From NCBI GenBank assembly GCA_945619025.1, contig CALZBJ010000011.1:1-61276 (forward strand): 61,276 bases of DNA, in the 5' to 3' direction. Origin of the DNA: CALZBJ01 sp945619025. GTDB taxonomy: Bacteria; Pseudomonadota; Gammaproteobacteria; Cardiobacteriales; Wohlfahrtiimonadaceae. This document shows, one piece after another, positions 48,402 through 59,000 of this stretch. The notes beneath the pieces are model-generated. The model saw only the letters and a list, made by a program, of their open reading frames with translations, was not told the origin of the DNA and did no database searches. The stretch's first letter is position 1, and each line of letters opens with the position of its first letter. A program made the position numbers and the translations under genes.

Positions 48402-49409
48402 CTACTCAGATTTTTGTTCGCGGGCGAGTAGCTCTTTAAGGGATGTCATTGGGAGGACATTTTTATGCAAAATGTTATAGACCTGATTGACGATTGGCAG
48501 ATCAATGCCATGCTCTTTCCCAAGGGTGTAAATATTTTTCACAATATTGGTGCCTTCAACCACTTGCCCAATTTTGATAAACGCCTCTTCCGCAGTGATG
48601 CCTTCCCCTAACAGTAGGCCAAAACGGCGGTTACGGGATTGATTATCTGTTGCGGTGAGAACCAGATCCCCCATGCCAGCAAGTCCCATAAAGGTAATCA
48701 CATCGCCCCCGAGTGCAACGCCAAGGCGTGACATCTCTGCAAGCCCGCGAGTAATGAGTGCTGCACGCGCGTTTGCACCAAATCCAAGTCCATCTGAAAT
48801 CCCGGTCGCAATGGCAATGACGTTTTTGTATGCTCCAGCAAGCTGAACGCCTTTAATATCGCTATTGCCATAGACTCTTAAGGTGTTGTGGTGGAAATAG
48901 GGAATAAAAAAGTCGATTGTCGCTTCTGAATCGCTCGCAATTGCGATCGCGGTCGGGTGTTTGAGCGCCACTTCTTTGGCAAAGCTTGGGCCCGAAAGCA
49001 CGGCATATTGCGCATTTGGGAAGTGATGTGCAAAGGTATCACTTAAAAAACCATTGGTATCATGGTCGATCCCTTTTGTGGCACATAAAACAGGGGGAAG
49101 TGAGTCTAAATGAAGCGCCTGTAAACGTTTGAGCGTCTCGGTAAAGGCCGTAGAGGGAATCGCTAATAAGATAAGATCTGCATCGTGTATCGTCTCTTCA
49201 AATGAGCTTGAGGCCTGTAAGAGGGGCGGAAATGGAATATTAGGAAGATAGTGATGATTGGCGCGTTCCGCGATCATGGTTTTGGCGTGCGTTTTATCGT
49301 GACTCCAAAGCATGGTGGGAAATTCAAGTGCCGTATGCATTGCAAGGGCTGTTCCCCATGAGCCTGCGCCGAGTACGGCAATTTTTGGATAATGTTGTAG
49401 ATCACTCAT
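48402..49409 (-). CDS. gpsA: Glycerol-3-phosphate dehydrogenase [NAD(P)+]
   Basis: GpsA reduces dihydroxyacetone phosphate to glycerol 3-phosphate for phospholipid synthesis. The 335-residue protein has the Rossmann motif LGAGSWGTALA at 13-23, ATKGID, LSGPSFAKEVA, the catalytic AGAYKNVIAIATGISDGLGFG and GLAGMGDLVLTATDNQSRNRRFG. It is monocistronic between trkH and the porin. Confidence 0.97.
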   Translation of the reverse strand: MSDLQHYPKIAVLGAGSWGTALAMHTALEFPTMLWSHDKTHAKTMIAERANHHYLPNIPFPPLLQASSSFEETIHDADLILLAIPSTAFTETLKRLQALHLDSLPPVLCATKGIDHDTNGFLSDTFAHHFPNAQYAVLSGPSFAKEVALKHPTAIAIASDSEATIDFFIPYFHHNTLRVYGNSDIKGVQLAGAYKNVIAIATGISDGLGFGANARAALITRGLAEMSRLGVALGGDVITFMGLAGMGDLVLTATDNQSRNRRFGLLLGEGITAEEAFIKIGQVVEGTNIVKNIYTLGKEHGIDLPIVNQVYNILHKNVLPMTSLKELLAREQKSE

Positions 49410-49531
49410 TTTTGCTATCTTCCATTAGGGTTGAACGGATTAAGTATATCATATTTGCGCTATGGATTAATGAGTTGATGAGGTGTAATTGAAGAGACTA
49501 TTAAAGTCTTGAGATAAATTTTGAGACAAAG

Positions 49532-49559
49532 AAAAAGCCCGCATAAAGCGAGCTTTTTA
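49532..49559 (-). terminator. Porin terminator
   Basis: On the minus strand AAAGCTCGC pairs with GCGGGCTTT (one T-G) around a 5-base loop, then TTTCTTTG. It lies about 30 bases past the porin stop. Confidence 0.75.
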
Positions 49560-49590
49560 TCGTAAATTTAATACTCGTTAGAGCGTTAAA

Positions 49591-50691
49591 TTAGAAGTCG
49601 TGACGGATACCGATTGAGATACCATCAGTTTTTTCTGCGTTTTTGGTTTTTTCGTAGCCGTACTCAACCCATACGCGTGTACGCTCTGAAAGGTCTTGTT
49701 GGAAACCAAGCGCCCAGCGTTTAGTTTTGTCACCTTTTTCGCCGTTTGATTTTGGTTTGTCTTGACCGTAGTTAGCACGGATAGTGCTTGAGTAGTCGTT
49801 ACCGAATGCGAAGTAACCACCAAGGTCCCAACCTTTGTTTTTCTCTTGGTCTAATTTACCATCAGCATATGAGAAAGTTGCACCAAACATATCTTGTTTA
49901 TAACCAAGTTGAGCACCCCACGCGCGTGAGTTTTTCTCTTGGCCAGTTAATTTACCTTGGATGAAACCTGCTTTACCGTAGAAACCTAATTCGTGTTGGT
50001 ATTGAGCGTTAATAGTCCAAAGGTCAACATGTTTATTACGGTCATAGAAGCCTAACTCTTCGATATCCCCAGTCTCTTTATCAAAGTCTAAGCTGTGATC
50101 CATGATGATAGCTGCATTCATAGAGAAGCCTGAGAATTCAGGTGAGATATATGCAAGTGCATTACCAACGCGGTCTAAATCACCGCCTTTTACGGTACCA
50201 GCGGTGAAACCTGATGCGAACGCTTGGTTAGCTGAAGAGTTTGACCAGCGGCTGTTGAAGTCATCAATTACTGAACCGTCAACGATGGTTTGTTTGAATG
50301 GGTTATCTAAACGACCCACTGCGAACGTACCGAAGTCACCCGCTAAACCGATCATTGCTAAACGGTTTTTGAAACCATCACCGCTATTGTTGCCTTCCAT
50401 ACCATTGAAGCCGAATTCAGCTTTGAATACTAACGCTAAACCGTTACCTAAATCTTCAGAACCTTTAATACCGATACGTGAACCACGGTCTTGAAGGTCA
50501 GAAACACGAGCTCTGTCGCTTTTAGCTACACCAATGATGCCACCATTAGGGTCTTTTTCAAACTCAGTAGCGTTATCTGTTTTGAAGTTATTGTAATCGT
50601 AACGGATAGAACCGTAGATTGAAGTTTCAGCTTGTGCTGCGCCCATTGTAAGTGCACCAGCTACTGCTACTGCTAATAAACCTTTTTTCAT
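49591..50691 (-). CDS. General outer-membrane porin (gram-negative porin family)
   Basis: A 366-residue trimeric-type porin. The signal peptide ends GAAQA (residue 21), the mature protein opens ETSIYGSIRYDY, and later stretches GSRIGIKGSEDLGNGLALVFKAEFGF (about 68-93) and FAVGRLDNPF are typical. The chain alternates like a 16-strand barrel and ends GIRHDF with the terminal Phe recognised by BAM. ATG 50691 with GGAG 6 bases before is preferred to an ATG four codons upstream. Its codon use looks strongly biased, as in highly expressed genes. Confidence 0.94.
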   Translation of the reverse strand: MKKGLLAVAVAGALTMGAAQAETSIYGSIRYDYNNFKTDNATEFEKDPNGGIIGVAKSDRARVSDLQDRGSRIGIKGSEDLGNGLALVFKAEFGFNGMEGNNSGDGFKNRLAMIGLAGDFGTFAVGRLDNPFKQTIVDGSVIDDFNSRWSNSSANQAFASGFTAGTVKGGDLDRVGNALAYISPEFSGFSMNAAIIMDHSLDFDKETGDIEELGFYDRNKHVDLWTINAQYQHELGFYGKAGFIQGKLTGQEKNSRAWGAQLGYKQDMFGATFSYADGKLDQEKNKGWDLGGYFAFGNDYSSTIRANYGQDKPKSNGEKGDKTKRWALGFQQDLSERTRVWVEYGYEKTKNAEKTDGISIGIRHDF

Positions 50692-50762
50692 GTTGAACTC
50701 CATGGAAAAGTTGTTAATAAAATTTAATCAAATCGAAAGATAGAAAACTATCTATGGGTGCT

Positions 50763-50791
50763 ATTAAAACGCTTTTTTATCTAAAAAGCAA
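50763..50791 (-). promoter_or_regulatory. Candidate porin promoter
   Basis: On the minus strand TTGCTT (50786-50791), a 17-base spacer and TTTAAT (50763-50768) give a plausible promoter with a leader of about 65 bases. A GATAG/CTATC hairpin lies in that leader. The rest of the 50692-51221 gap is AT-rich with only a ten-codon frame (51038-51070) and the lon terminator. Confidence 0.45.
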
Positions 50792-51107
50792 CTCTTTTTT
50801 GTTTTTTTAATACAAACAGTGGTTCTTTTTATACAATTGGGAGTGGTAAAGGGGTGTTTTTATTTATTGTTGCCGAGCATTATAGTTGCGAGAAGGCTCA
50901 TTAATACTTGTATCTGAGGTTGTTGTTTCAAAAAAGATACATTTTTAAAATCATCCGAAGAAAAATAAAAACTGATTGTGATTTTTATGAAAAACTCTCG
51001 TTGTGAAGAGAAGTTTTACGTAAATAGAGGAAATTTAATGCAGATTAAAACGGATAAATGGTTCCATTGAGCAGTGATTTTGATGTTGTAAAAATGACAC
51101 AGGTAAT

Positions 51108-51155
51108 AAAAAACCTTCTTTATCGATCGATTGTGCGAAAGATGAAGAAGGTTTT
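51108..51155 (-). terminator. lon terminator
   Basis: On the minus strand an 11-bp stem (AAAACCTTCTT with AAGAAGGTTTT) with a loop of about 25 bases ends in a T run, about 70 bases past the lon stop. Confidence 0.65.
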
Positions 51156-51221
51156 AGAAGTAATGGTTATAAAGTGGGTTCAGGCTTCCCTATATAAAAA
51201 AGCCGAATTTGAGAACGCTTA

Positions 51222-53648
51222 TTATTTTGCGGTGACATCAAATAAGATTTTCGCTACATCGTCATAGGTTTTGACAAAGTGAAGGGTGAGATCTTCTTTA
51301 AGATACTCGGGAAGTTCATCACAATCTTTTTTATTGCCGTACGGGAAGATGATTTCGCTAATGCCGACGCGTTTTGCCGCAATCAACTTCTCTTTAACGC
51401 CACCAATCTCAAGTACGTGCCCGGTGAGGGTAATCTCGCCGGTCATAGCGATATTTTTCGCCGGCTTATTTAAGGCAAGCGAGAGTAAGCTCGATGCCAT
51501 GGTGATTCCTGCGCTTGGGCCATCTTTGGGAGTCGCCCCTTCAGGAGCGTGAAGATGGATAAAGGTCTCATCGAAGAAGGTTTCATCGGCGCCGTAGCGT
51601 TTGAGATTCGCCATCACAAAGCTATACGCGATCTCTGCGGATTCCTGCATCACTTTCCCGAGTTGCCCGGTCACTTTTAGGCCACGAGTTTTTGCGTGAA
51701 TTTTCGCCGCTTCTAAGTTAAGGGTGACGCCGCCGAGCGATGTCCAGGCAAGCCCAGTCACTACGCCAACGCCGGCAAGCGGTTTTTCACGGGTATAGAT
51801 GGGGTTGCCGAGATGGGTTTTAATATCGTTCACGCCAATGCTGAGCGATTCAAGAGACTCATCTTTTGCAAATTCAACCGCCGCTTTCCGCACAAGTCTT
51901 GCGAGCTGTTTCTCAAGCTGACGCACACCGGCTTCGCGGGCATACCCATCGACTACATTGCTAATGGCTGCATTGCTAATGCGAAGTTCACTCTTTTCAA
52001 ATCCAGCGCGTTTTAGCAGTTTTGGCCAGAGATATTGCCGCGCGATCTTCACCTTTTCTTCCAAGATATATCCCGAAAGACGGATCACATCCATACGGTC
52101 AAGGAGCGCCGCAGGAATCGAGTCGAGCGTATTTGCAGTACAGATAAAAAGTACGTTCGATAGATCGTAACGAATATCGAGATAGTGATCTAAAAAGTCG
52201 TGATTTTGTTCGGGATCGAGCACTTCAAGCAGCGCACTGCCAGGATCGCCTTGGTAGGAACTGCCCATCTTGTCGATCTCATCGAGCATAATGACGGGGT
52301 TGTCGGTGCCGGTCTCTTTAAGCGCTTGGATAATTTTACCGGGCATCGCGCCAATGTAGGTGCGGCGGTGGCCTTTGATCTCAGCCTCATCGCGCGCGCC
52401 GCCTAAGCTAAAGCGATAAAATTTACGATTTAAACTGTGAGCAATCGAGCGTCCGACGGAGGTTTTACCGACACCAGGAGGGCCAACGAGCACCACAATC
52501 GATCCTTTAATCTCCTCTTTCCGCTTACCAACGGCGAGGATTTCGATGATGCGTTCTTTGACATCTTTAAGGCCAAAATGCTCACGGTCGAGAATGCGTT
52601 GTGCACGATCAAGATCGTAATTATCGTCACTTTCATTGCCCCAGGGGAGCGAGGTAATTACGTCAAGATAGTTGCGCGTGACCGCATATTCAGGGGAGCC
52701 CGTCTCTAATACTTGAAGCTTTTCGAGCTCTTCATCAATCTTTTCTTGGGCATGTTCGGGAAGATTTTTATCTTGCAGACGATCGACAAATTGATCAATA
52801 TCCGCCGTCTTATCATCTTTTGCGATGCCAAGCTCTTGCTGAATCACTTTAAGCTGTTCGCGGAGGAAAAATTGACGCTGCTGATCGGTGATCTTATCTT
52901 CTACCTGCTCGCGGATCTGGTTGTGCAGTTTCGCCACTTCAAGCTCTTTATGAATAAGCGCAACCACCTTTTGCATACGATCAAGGAGTGGTACCGTCGA
53001 TAAAATTTCCTGCATATCTTCCGCAGAGCTCGTCGTTAAGCTCGCGGCAAAATCCGCAAGGGGCGATGGCTCATTGCTGGTAAAGCGCGAGAGGAAATGT
53101 TTGAGTTCTTCTGAAAAGAGCGGATTGAGCGGAAGCAATTCTTTGAGCGCGTTCACGACGGCCATTGAGTAGGCGCGAAGCTCCTCGCTATTTTTATCTT
53201 CTTCGTCAAAATATTCCACTTGCGCTACAAACGGAATCTCGGTGGAGATCCATTTTTTAATGCGAAACCGTTGAATCCCCTGTGCGATAAATTGCACCCG
53301 ACCATCTTCGCGGTGGGGGTGATGAATGCGCACGAGCGTTCCATATTCGTAAAAATCATCCGGATCGAGCGATGGGCCCGGTTGTTTTTTCGTGAGCACA
53401 AGACCGACAACGCGGGTACGATTATCCATAATGGAATCGAGCGTTGTGAGCCAAGGTTCCTCATTTAATACAAGCGGCGCCACTTGGGGCGGGAAAAATG
53501 GGCGTTCGTTGAGCGGCAAAACATGGATAATATTCGAGATCGTATCCCCTTCGATAATGATCTCGTGGTTTCCACTTTGCGGCTCGTTTGCGTCCTGATT
53601 GTCGCTTTGTGGATGGGTTGGAATAAGATCGCGGTCATCGATCGCCAT
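51222..53648 (-). CDS. lon: ATP-dependent protease Lon
   Basis: Lon degrades damaged and regulatory proteins in the cytoplasm. The 808-residue LonA-type protein has the N-terminal substrate domain (about 37-235), coiled coil to 320, AAA+ with Walker A GPPGVGKT at 389-396 and Walker B VIMLDEID, and the serine protease domain with Ser712 in KDGPSAG and Lys754 in the KEK motif. Its N-terminal 35 residues, polar and Asn/Gln/Asp-rich, are longer than in E. coli Lon. A sigma32-like promoter lies upstream, as expected for a heat-shock gene. It is not in the clpX-lon-hupB context. Confidence 0.97.
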   Translation of the reverse strand: MAIDDRDLIPTHPQSDNQDANEPQSGNHEIIIEGDTISNIIHVLPLNERPFFPPQVAPLVLNEEPWLTTLDSIMDNRTRVVGLVLTKKQPGPSLDPDDFYEYGTLVRIHHPHREDGRVQFIAQGIQRFRIKKWISTEIPFVAQVEYFDEEDKNSEELRAYSMAVVNALKELLPLNPLFSEELKHFLSRFTSNEPSPLADFAASLTTSSAEDMQEILSTVPLLDRMQKVVALIHKELEVAKLHNQIREQVEDKITDQQRQFFLREQLKVIQQELGIAKDDKTADIDQFVDRLQDKNLPEHAQEKIDEELEKLQVLETGSPEYAVTRNYLDVITSLPWGNESDDNYDLDRAQRILDREHFGLKDVKERIIEILAVGKRKEEIKGSIVVLVGPPGVGKTSVGRSIAHSLNRKFYRFSLGGARDEAEIKGHRRTYIGAMPGKIIQALKETGTDNPVIMLDEIDKMGSSYQGDPGSALLEVLDPEQNHDFLDHYLDIRYDLSNVLFICTANTLDSIPAALLDRMDVIRLSGYILEEKVKIARQYLWPKLLKRAGFEKSELRISNAAISNVVDGYAREAGVRQLEKQLARLVRKAAVEFAKDESLESLSIGVNDIKTHLGNPIYTREKPLAGVGVVTGLAWTSLGGVTLNLEAAKIHAKTRGLKVTGQLGKVMQESAEIAYSFVMANLKRYGADETFFDETFIHLHAPEGATPKDGPSAGITMASSLLSLALNKPAKNIAMTGEITLTGHVLEIGGVKEKLIAAKRVGISEIIFPYGNKKDCDELPEYLKEDLTLHFVKTYDDVAKILFDVTAK

Positions 53649-53736
53649 GTATGTAATCTCCTTATCAGCACATCAAAATCGATATGCAATGATGTTAATT
53701 CTTTTCTCTATTTTGCTCTTTTGGGTCTATTAAGCA

Positions 53737-53764
53737 ATATGGGGATGGTTTTTTATTTATCAAA
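53737..53764 (-). promoter_or_regulatory. Sigma32-like heat-shock promoter of lon
   Basis: On the minus strand TTTGATA (53758-53764), a 13-base spacer and CCCCATAT (53737-53744) match the sigma32 pattern (CTTGAAA, 13-15 bases, CCCCATnT) with two differences in the -35 and a perfect -10. It lies about 90 bases before the lon start. Confidence 0.7.
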
Positions 53765-53868
53765 TTGCGTTCGCAAAAAGTTCTGCGGCAATGTCTATCG
53801 CTCTATAGCGCGCCCTATATATAAATAGTAGGACACTCTGCTCGGATGTGGGTTAGCGCCTGCGTTGA

Positions 53869-55989
53869 TTAATACTCTCGGACTTCAAGGCGGACACGAT
53901 CGCGTTTTTGATTGGCATCGACAACGGTGAGCACGTTATTGCCTTCAGGCATTGCGCCGATATCGAGCTGATTGCTCGGCAGTAATTCGCCATTTAAATA
54001 CCATAAAAAAGGGGCTTTACCGCGCGCTTCGAGGGTGAGTGTGCGATGAGTTTTAAAAATGATGCTCTCATCGGCAAAGGTGATAATTTTAGCATCTTGT
54101 ATCGTATTCGGGTGATATTTTAATGCCGCGGGCCAACCGTTGTGGCGAATTTCTCCGGGCGCATCGTAGAGCGTTGGTGGAATCATGCCTCGAACGGTGT
54201 CGATGGTAAATTCTTCATCACAACGATCTGCTTGTTTTTTGGAAATGCCTGACGGCCAGCAGATGGTCTCGCGGGTGATAGTGTTTGGCTTGGGAAAATC
54301 ACGCGTATCGTTCGGGAGATAATTATAAAGATCAAAGAGCATCGGGAGCGCATATTGGCTCGCAAGTGTCCCCACATTAGGCACGCTATCGGGCCGGCCA
54401 ATCCAAACGCCAATGGTCCAATCGGGACTCACCCCCAGTGCCCACGCATCGCGGTAACCGTAACTCGTTCCTGTTTTCCATGCAATGCGCCGTTTTGTAT
54501 AGCGGTTTTTGGGCCGAACATCGCTTAAAATTCGGCCGATAAGATAGCTCGCTTCGGGGCTCATAATGGAACCGGTGGCATTTGAAGGCGGGTGATCTTT
54601 GAGAAAGTGAAGAGGGTAGAGCTTTCCCTCCGTCCCAAGGCTTGAAAAGAGGCGCGCTTGCTCAATGAGATTAATTCCGACACCACCTAGTACGACGCTG
54701 AGATTGGGGTAATCGATCAAAATATCGATGCCACTATCGCGGAGCGTTTTGATAAAGAGCTCGGGGGTTAAATGGTGAGTCACTTGCACAACGGGAATGT
54801 TGAGCGATTGTTGTAACGCCCGATAAAGCGGCACCGCGCCCCGTTCTTGATTGTCAAAGTTTTTGGGAATATAGCCATTAAAATTGCGTTCGATATCGGT
54901 CAAAAGACTCGCCTCGTGGACAATGCCATAATCGAGCGCCATGCCGTAGACAAAGGGTTTAAGGGTTGAGCCTGGTGAGCGAATTGCCATCGCCATATCG
55001 ATATAACCAAAGCGTTCTTGATTAAAAAGATCGGCAGAGCCCACATAACTATAGACCTCGTGAGTGGGATTATGAATGACGACTACCGCCGTAGAAAGTG
55101 CGGGTTGCCAGCGTTTTGATTCGCGCGCGATATAGCGTTCAATCTGCATCTGCAATGATTTATCGATCGTCGTCTCAAGGCGATGCGCGTCGGGATATTG
55201 ATTGCGTAATTGTTCACTTAAAAGCGGGGCGAGAAAGAGCGTCGGTTGCGGGCGATAATCGAGCGGATCTTTTTTAATCTGCTCTGCCTGTTGCAGTTTA
55301 ATAAGCTGACGTTCGGTCATTCGATCGAGCACTTTATTTCGCGCCATGCGCGCATTGTCTGGATAGAGATCGGGGCGGTAGAGACTCGGGCGTTGGGGAA
55401 GCGCGACTAACAGCGCGCTTTCACTGTGATTAAGGTCGCGAGCATGTTTTGAAAAATAACGCCAGCTAGCAGTTTCCACGCCTTCAATCGCACCGCCCAT
55501 CGGCGCTAAATTGAGATAAAAGGTGAGGATTTCATCTTTTGAATAACGGGCTTCAAGCTGCAGTGCACGAAACATCTGTTTAAATTTCCCTGAGATGGAG
55601 CGTTCGTGAGGATCAAGGAGGCGAGCGACCTGCATGGTGAGCGTCGAACTTCCGGAGATGATTTTCCCGTGAGTTGCCCATTGAAACGTCGCACGAAGCG
55701 TCGCAAGAGGGTTGATACCAAAATGCGAGTAGAAAAAGCGATCTTCATAGGCAAGAAGCGCATCAATATAGAGCGGACTTACCTCATCGAGCGTGACCCA
55801 ATGACGAAAAACGCCCTCTTCGCTGGAAAAATGGCGCAAAACCTTTCCATTACGATCGAGCGCAACGGGGGAGACATCAATTTTGACCTCCGGGAGAGGA
55901 TAGAGATGATCGAGAATTTTAAACCCAATGATCAGACTCAAAAAGAGGATGATCACGGTGTAGACGGTTCGTTTAAGCCATTTTTTCAT
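53869..55989 (-). CDS. pbpC: Penicillin-binding protein 1C
   Basis: A bifunctional class A-like peptidoglycan synthase. The 706-residue protein has a membrane anchor (11-28), a glycosyltransferase domain with catalytic Glu82 in AYEDRFFYSHFG and SGSSTLTMQVAR, a transpeptidase domain with Ser341 in SPGSTLKPF and the KTGTSYGYRDAW box, and the C-terminal BiPBP_C domain typical of PBP1C. I start it at MKKWLKR; the 15 residues possible upstream lack a ribosome site. It lies downstream of yfhM, the usual pairing. Confidence 0.94.
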   Translation of the reverse strand: MKKWLKRTVYTVIILFLSLIIGFKILDHLYPLPEVKIDVSPVALDRNGKVLRHFSSEEGVFRHWVTLDEVSPLYIDALLAYEDRFFYSHFGINPLATLRATFQWATHGKIISGSSTLTMQVARLLDPHERSISGKFKQMFRALQLEARYSKDEILTFYLNLAPMGGAIEGVETASWRYFSKHARDLNHSESALLVALPQRPSLYRPDLYPDNARMARNKVLDRMTERQLIKLQQAEQIKKDPLDYRPQPTLFLAPLLSEQLRNQYPDAHRLETTIDKSLQMQIERYIARESKRWQPALSTAVVVIHNPTHEVYSYVGSADLFNQERFGYIDMAMAIRSPGSTLKPFVYGMALDYGIVHEASLLTDIERNFNGYIPKNFDNQERGAVPLYRALQQSLNIPVVQVTHHLTPELFIKTLRDSGIDILIDYPNLSVVLGGVGINLIEQARLFSSLGTEGKLYPLHFLKDHPPSNATGSIMSPEASYLIGRILSDVRPKNRYTKRRIAWKTGTSYGYRDAWALGVSPDWTIGVWIGRPDSVPNVGTLASQYALPMLFDLYNYLPNDTRDFPKPNTITRETICWPSGISKKQADRCDEEFTIDTVRGMIPPTLYDAPGEIRHNGWPAALKYHPNTIQDAKIITFADESIIFKTHRTLTLEARGKAPFLWYLNGELLPSNQLDIGAMPEGNNVLTVVDANQKRDRVRLEVREY

Positions 55990-56030
55990 AGAGAGGCGCA
56001 AAGTAAAAACTAAAATGTAGTATGAATCAT

Positions 56031-56071
56031 ACAATAAAAAAGCACCGATTTAATCCATAAACCGGCGCTTT
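56031..56071 (-). terminator. Terminator between yfhM and pbpC
   Basis: On the minus strand AAAGCGCCG pairs with CGGTGCTTT (one G-T) and runs into six T. It would cut transcription from yfhM into pbpC. Its T side abuts a GTATGAATCATAC palindrome (56020-56032). Confidence 0.75.
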
Positions 56072-56094
56072 AGTTGCGTTAATAAAGGGAAGGC

Positions 56095-59000
56095 CTATCG
56101 GCTTTTTAAAATGCTGATCGGCGCTTTGCCTGAGTAGGCGCGTACCGCACGGAGCTCGGGTAGATACATCGCTTCGATATAGGTGTTCGGCACCTCATAA
56201 TCCCCCGGAATCGCCGCCTCGATCACATAGACAAAGGTGTAGGTTTTGTTGATATCAAGATCAAGCGATGCCACGTAGCGATCAAAACGGAACTCTTCGT
56301 GATGCATATTAGACGCTCGTTTATCCGCTGCTTGAATATTAAAGGAGCGGTAAAACTCAGAAACGTTATCGCTCACAAGATTCGGATTGACGAGGTTAAA
56401 GCCTCCTAAGATTTCATCTTCAATGAGGGCATTTTTAATCGAGCGTTTTGGTTTTATCGTGAGCACCACTAAATAACGATCGCCAACATTCGCGGTTGTT
56501 CCAAGGCGTTGGTATTGGCGATCAATCTCAACATCAAAGGTAGAGGTTGAGGTGCGTTTCATCGGGAATCCTTCCGTTTTATAGGAGAGATAGAGCGGCT
56601 CATCGCTGCGTAGCTCTGTAAAACCTTTCGAATCGATCATAGTATTGGGCATCACATCAACGCGCTTTCCATCTTGATCGATAAGCTTAATCGGCGTGTC
56701 ATCATCGGGCGTATCAATGCCGATCTTAATCATCGCATAACGCTCTTGCGTACTAAAGTAGGTACGTTTTTCGAGGCGTTTATTCATCAGATTCATTAAC
56801 GTTTTTACCTTACCTTCGGGCGCGGTATATACGCCTTTCGCGGTGAGCTGGTTAATAAGATCGATCGTCAGGGCAATTTCCGCAACGTCCGTATGATAAT
56901 ACCCATAATAGCTATTCCAATTGGTAAACGTCACTTTATCGAGAATCGCTTCACCGACGCTCTGATTACCGGCGACAAGATTCGCAGCGCCTAAATACGC
57001 TTGGCTTAGCGGGCTCATTTTATCGGTATGTTTATTGAAAATCATCAGATCCGCGCTAAAGAGTTTCCCTTCACGGGCTAAAATCCAAGCGCCGTAAACG
57101 GTGTCATTGAGCAGATAGTAGTGATGGCCGTAATTTAATTTCCGGCTCATATCCGTAACCGATTTTTTAATATACGCACTCACCTCATCAAGCGTTTTCG
57201 AAGGGACTAGTTCAGGATGTTGTCGTGCAGCCTGATAGAGAAAATCCGCCACATAACTTGATACGGCAATGTTGTGGTAATCGCTCGACCAGAGATTAAA
57301 TCCGCCGTTACGATTTTGACGCATTAAAATTCGATTGATCGCATTTTCCACCAATTGATACTCCCACGCGTCATACTCAAGCGGGGTACTACGATCACTG
57401 GCTTTTTCTCGATCGAGATACTCTTGATAGAACGCTTTTTTCTCCATATCTAAGATCGGATGCGAGCGGAAGAGCCATGGGAACGTGCGGCTGGTGGTCT
57501 GCTCGGTACAGCCATAAGGGTAGCTAAACAGATTGCTAGTATAGGTGAGCACATCGATAATTGGGTAGCGCGACACAAGAAGTGACTCAGAGACATTGCC
57601 CGTCATTGAGCTAAATTGTGTATTGAGCTTATTCCAAGGACGATCGACGGAGAGCTCCGCGCGATCATAAAATATCGCTTTTTCCGCATAAGGAATGGTG
57701 CCGATACGATAATTGCGCGTCGTTGAAAAGACATCGGATTCAATAATCAGATTCACATCCGCATAATGGGTATATTCCAAGAGGCGCACCGGAATCAGCT
57801 CATTGAGGCTCTCTTTATCTTTAAGCGTATAGGTTTTATCAAACGCCGTTTCAAGGGAATCACTCTCAAGGCGCACGCGAACCGCTTCTTCGTTGCCACT
57901 CATATTATGAAGTGAGAGTGAGAAGTGATTGTGATCGTTCACTCGAATAAAATTCGGGGTGATGAGATCGGCGATAATCGGCGCGCGAATGGTGAGCTGT
58001 TTCTCCGTTTCGTTCATGCGCGTATCGGAAAAGAGCGTCGCAAGAACCTTCGCTTCCCCATTGAAATCAGGGAGCATCAATTCCACTTCATATTCACCGT
58101 CATCATTTAACGCGAGAAGTTCAGTTGCGATCGAGACAGTTTTCATCTCGGTAAGATTGAGGTCGGCCTCGGTTTCACTCACTTCGCCGTCGCCCCCAAA
58201 TTTCGGCGTTAAGAGCGCTTTGGTGCTATTGCCAAAGAGACGATTGTAATAATCGATAATATCGATGTTATAGCGTTTCTGCGCAAAGAAGGCATTAAAG
58301 ACCTTTTTATTTTGCGTTGGCGTCATATTTAAGATGCCCTGATCGGTGATCGAGAGCGTCGCAAAGAGTTTCTCATTAGGCTTTGGATCGAGCACTTTCA
58401 CCTTAATTTTAACCGGCGCTTCAGGCAGGGCAACGGGCTCAAAACTGAGCTCTGCCTTTAATGAGCGCTCGTGACGATCAAGGCGAATCGCTTGAATGCC
58501 GAGGGCGCGGACAATCTCTTCTTTGCTATTTTTAGAGAGAAGGAGTCCGGTTAAATAGAGGTCGTGACGTTTCCACGAAGGATCAAGTTTAATCGAAAGG
58601 TTATTTTTACCCTTTTTCACTTTAAGCGATTTTTTATAGAGCGGTGAATCCCCTTCAACCAGCAGCATGAGCGTGCCGGTAAAGGGTGAATCGATCTCAA
58701 CTTTCATGGTGTCGTTATCTTGATAGGCCACTTTGTCGAGCGTTAAATTAAGACTCATCGGACGCGCGGCGGGTAATTGATCGCCTTGCCCGTCATCCCA
58801 ACTGCTGCTAAAGGGGTAAACGGTCTCAAATCCGGTCTCATTATCAACGATCGAAAGTTCGTAACGCCCCCAGCTGTAAGGATCAACGCTAAAACGATAG
58901 ATGCCGGCGTCTTTATCGATGGTATTGAGCGCTTGAATCGTCGCACTATCATTTTCATGACAGCGCCAACCGCGTCCTGAATTGTAGACCCAAATGCACC

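Noticed and set aside
51058..51267. A 69-codon plus-strand frame in the porin-lon gap.
   Set aside because: It overlaps the 3' end of lon and the lon terminator hairpin, has no ribosome site and encodes no recognisable protein.
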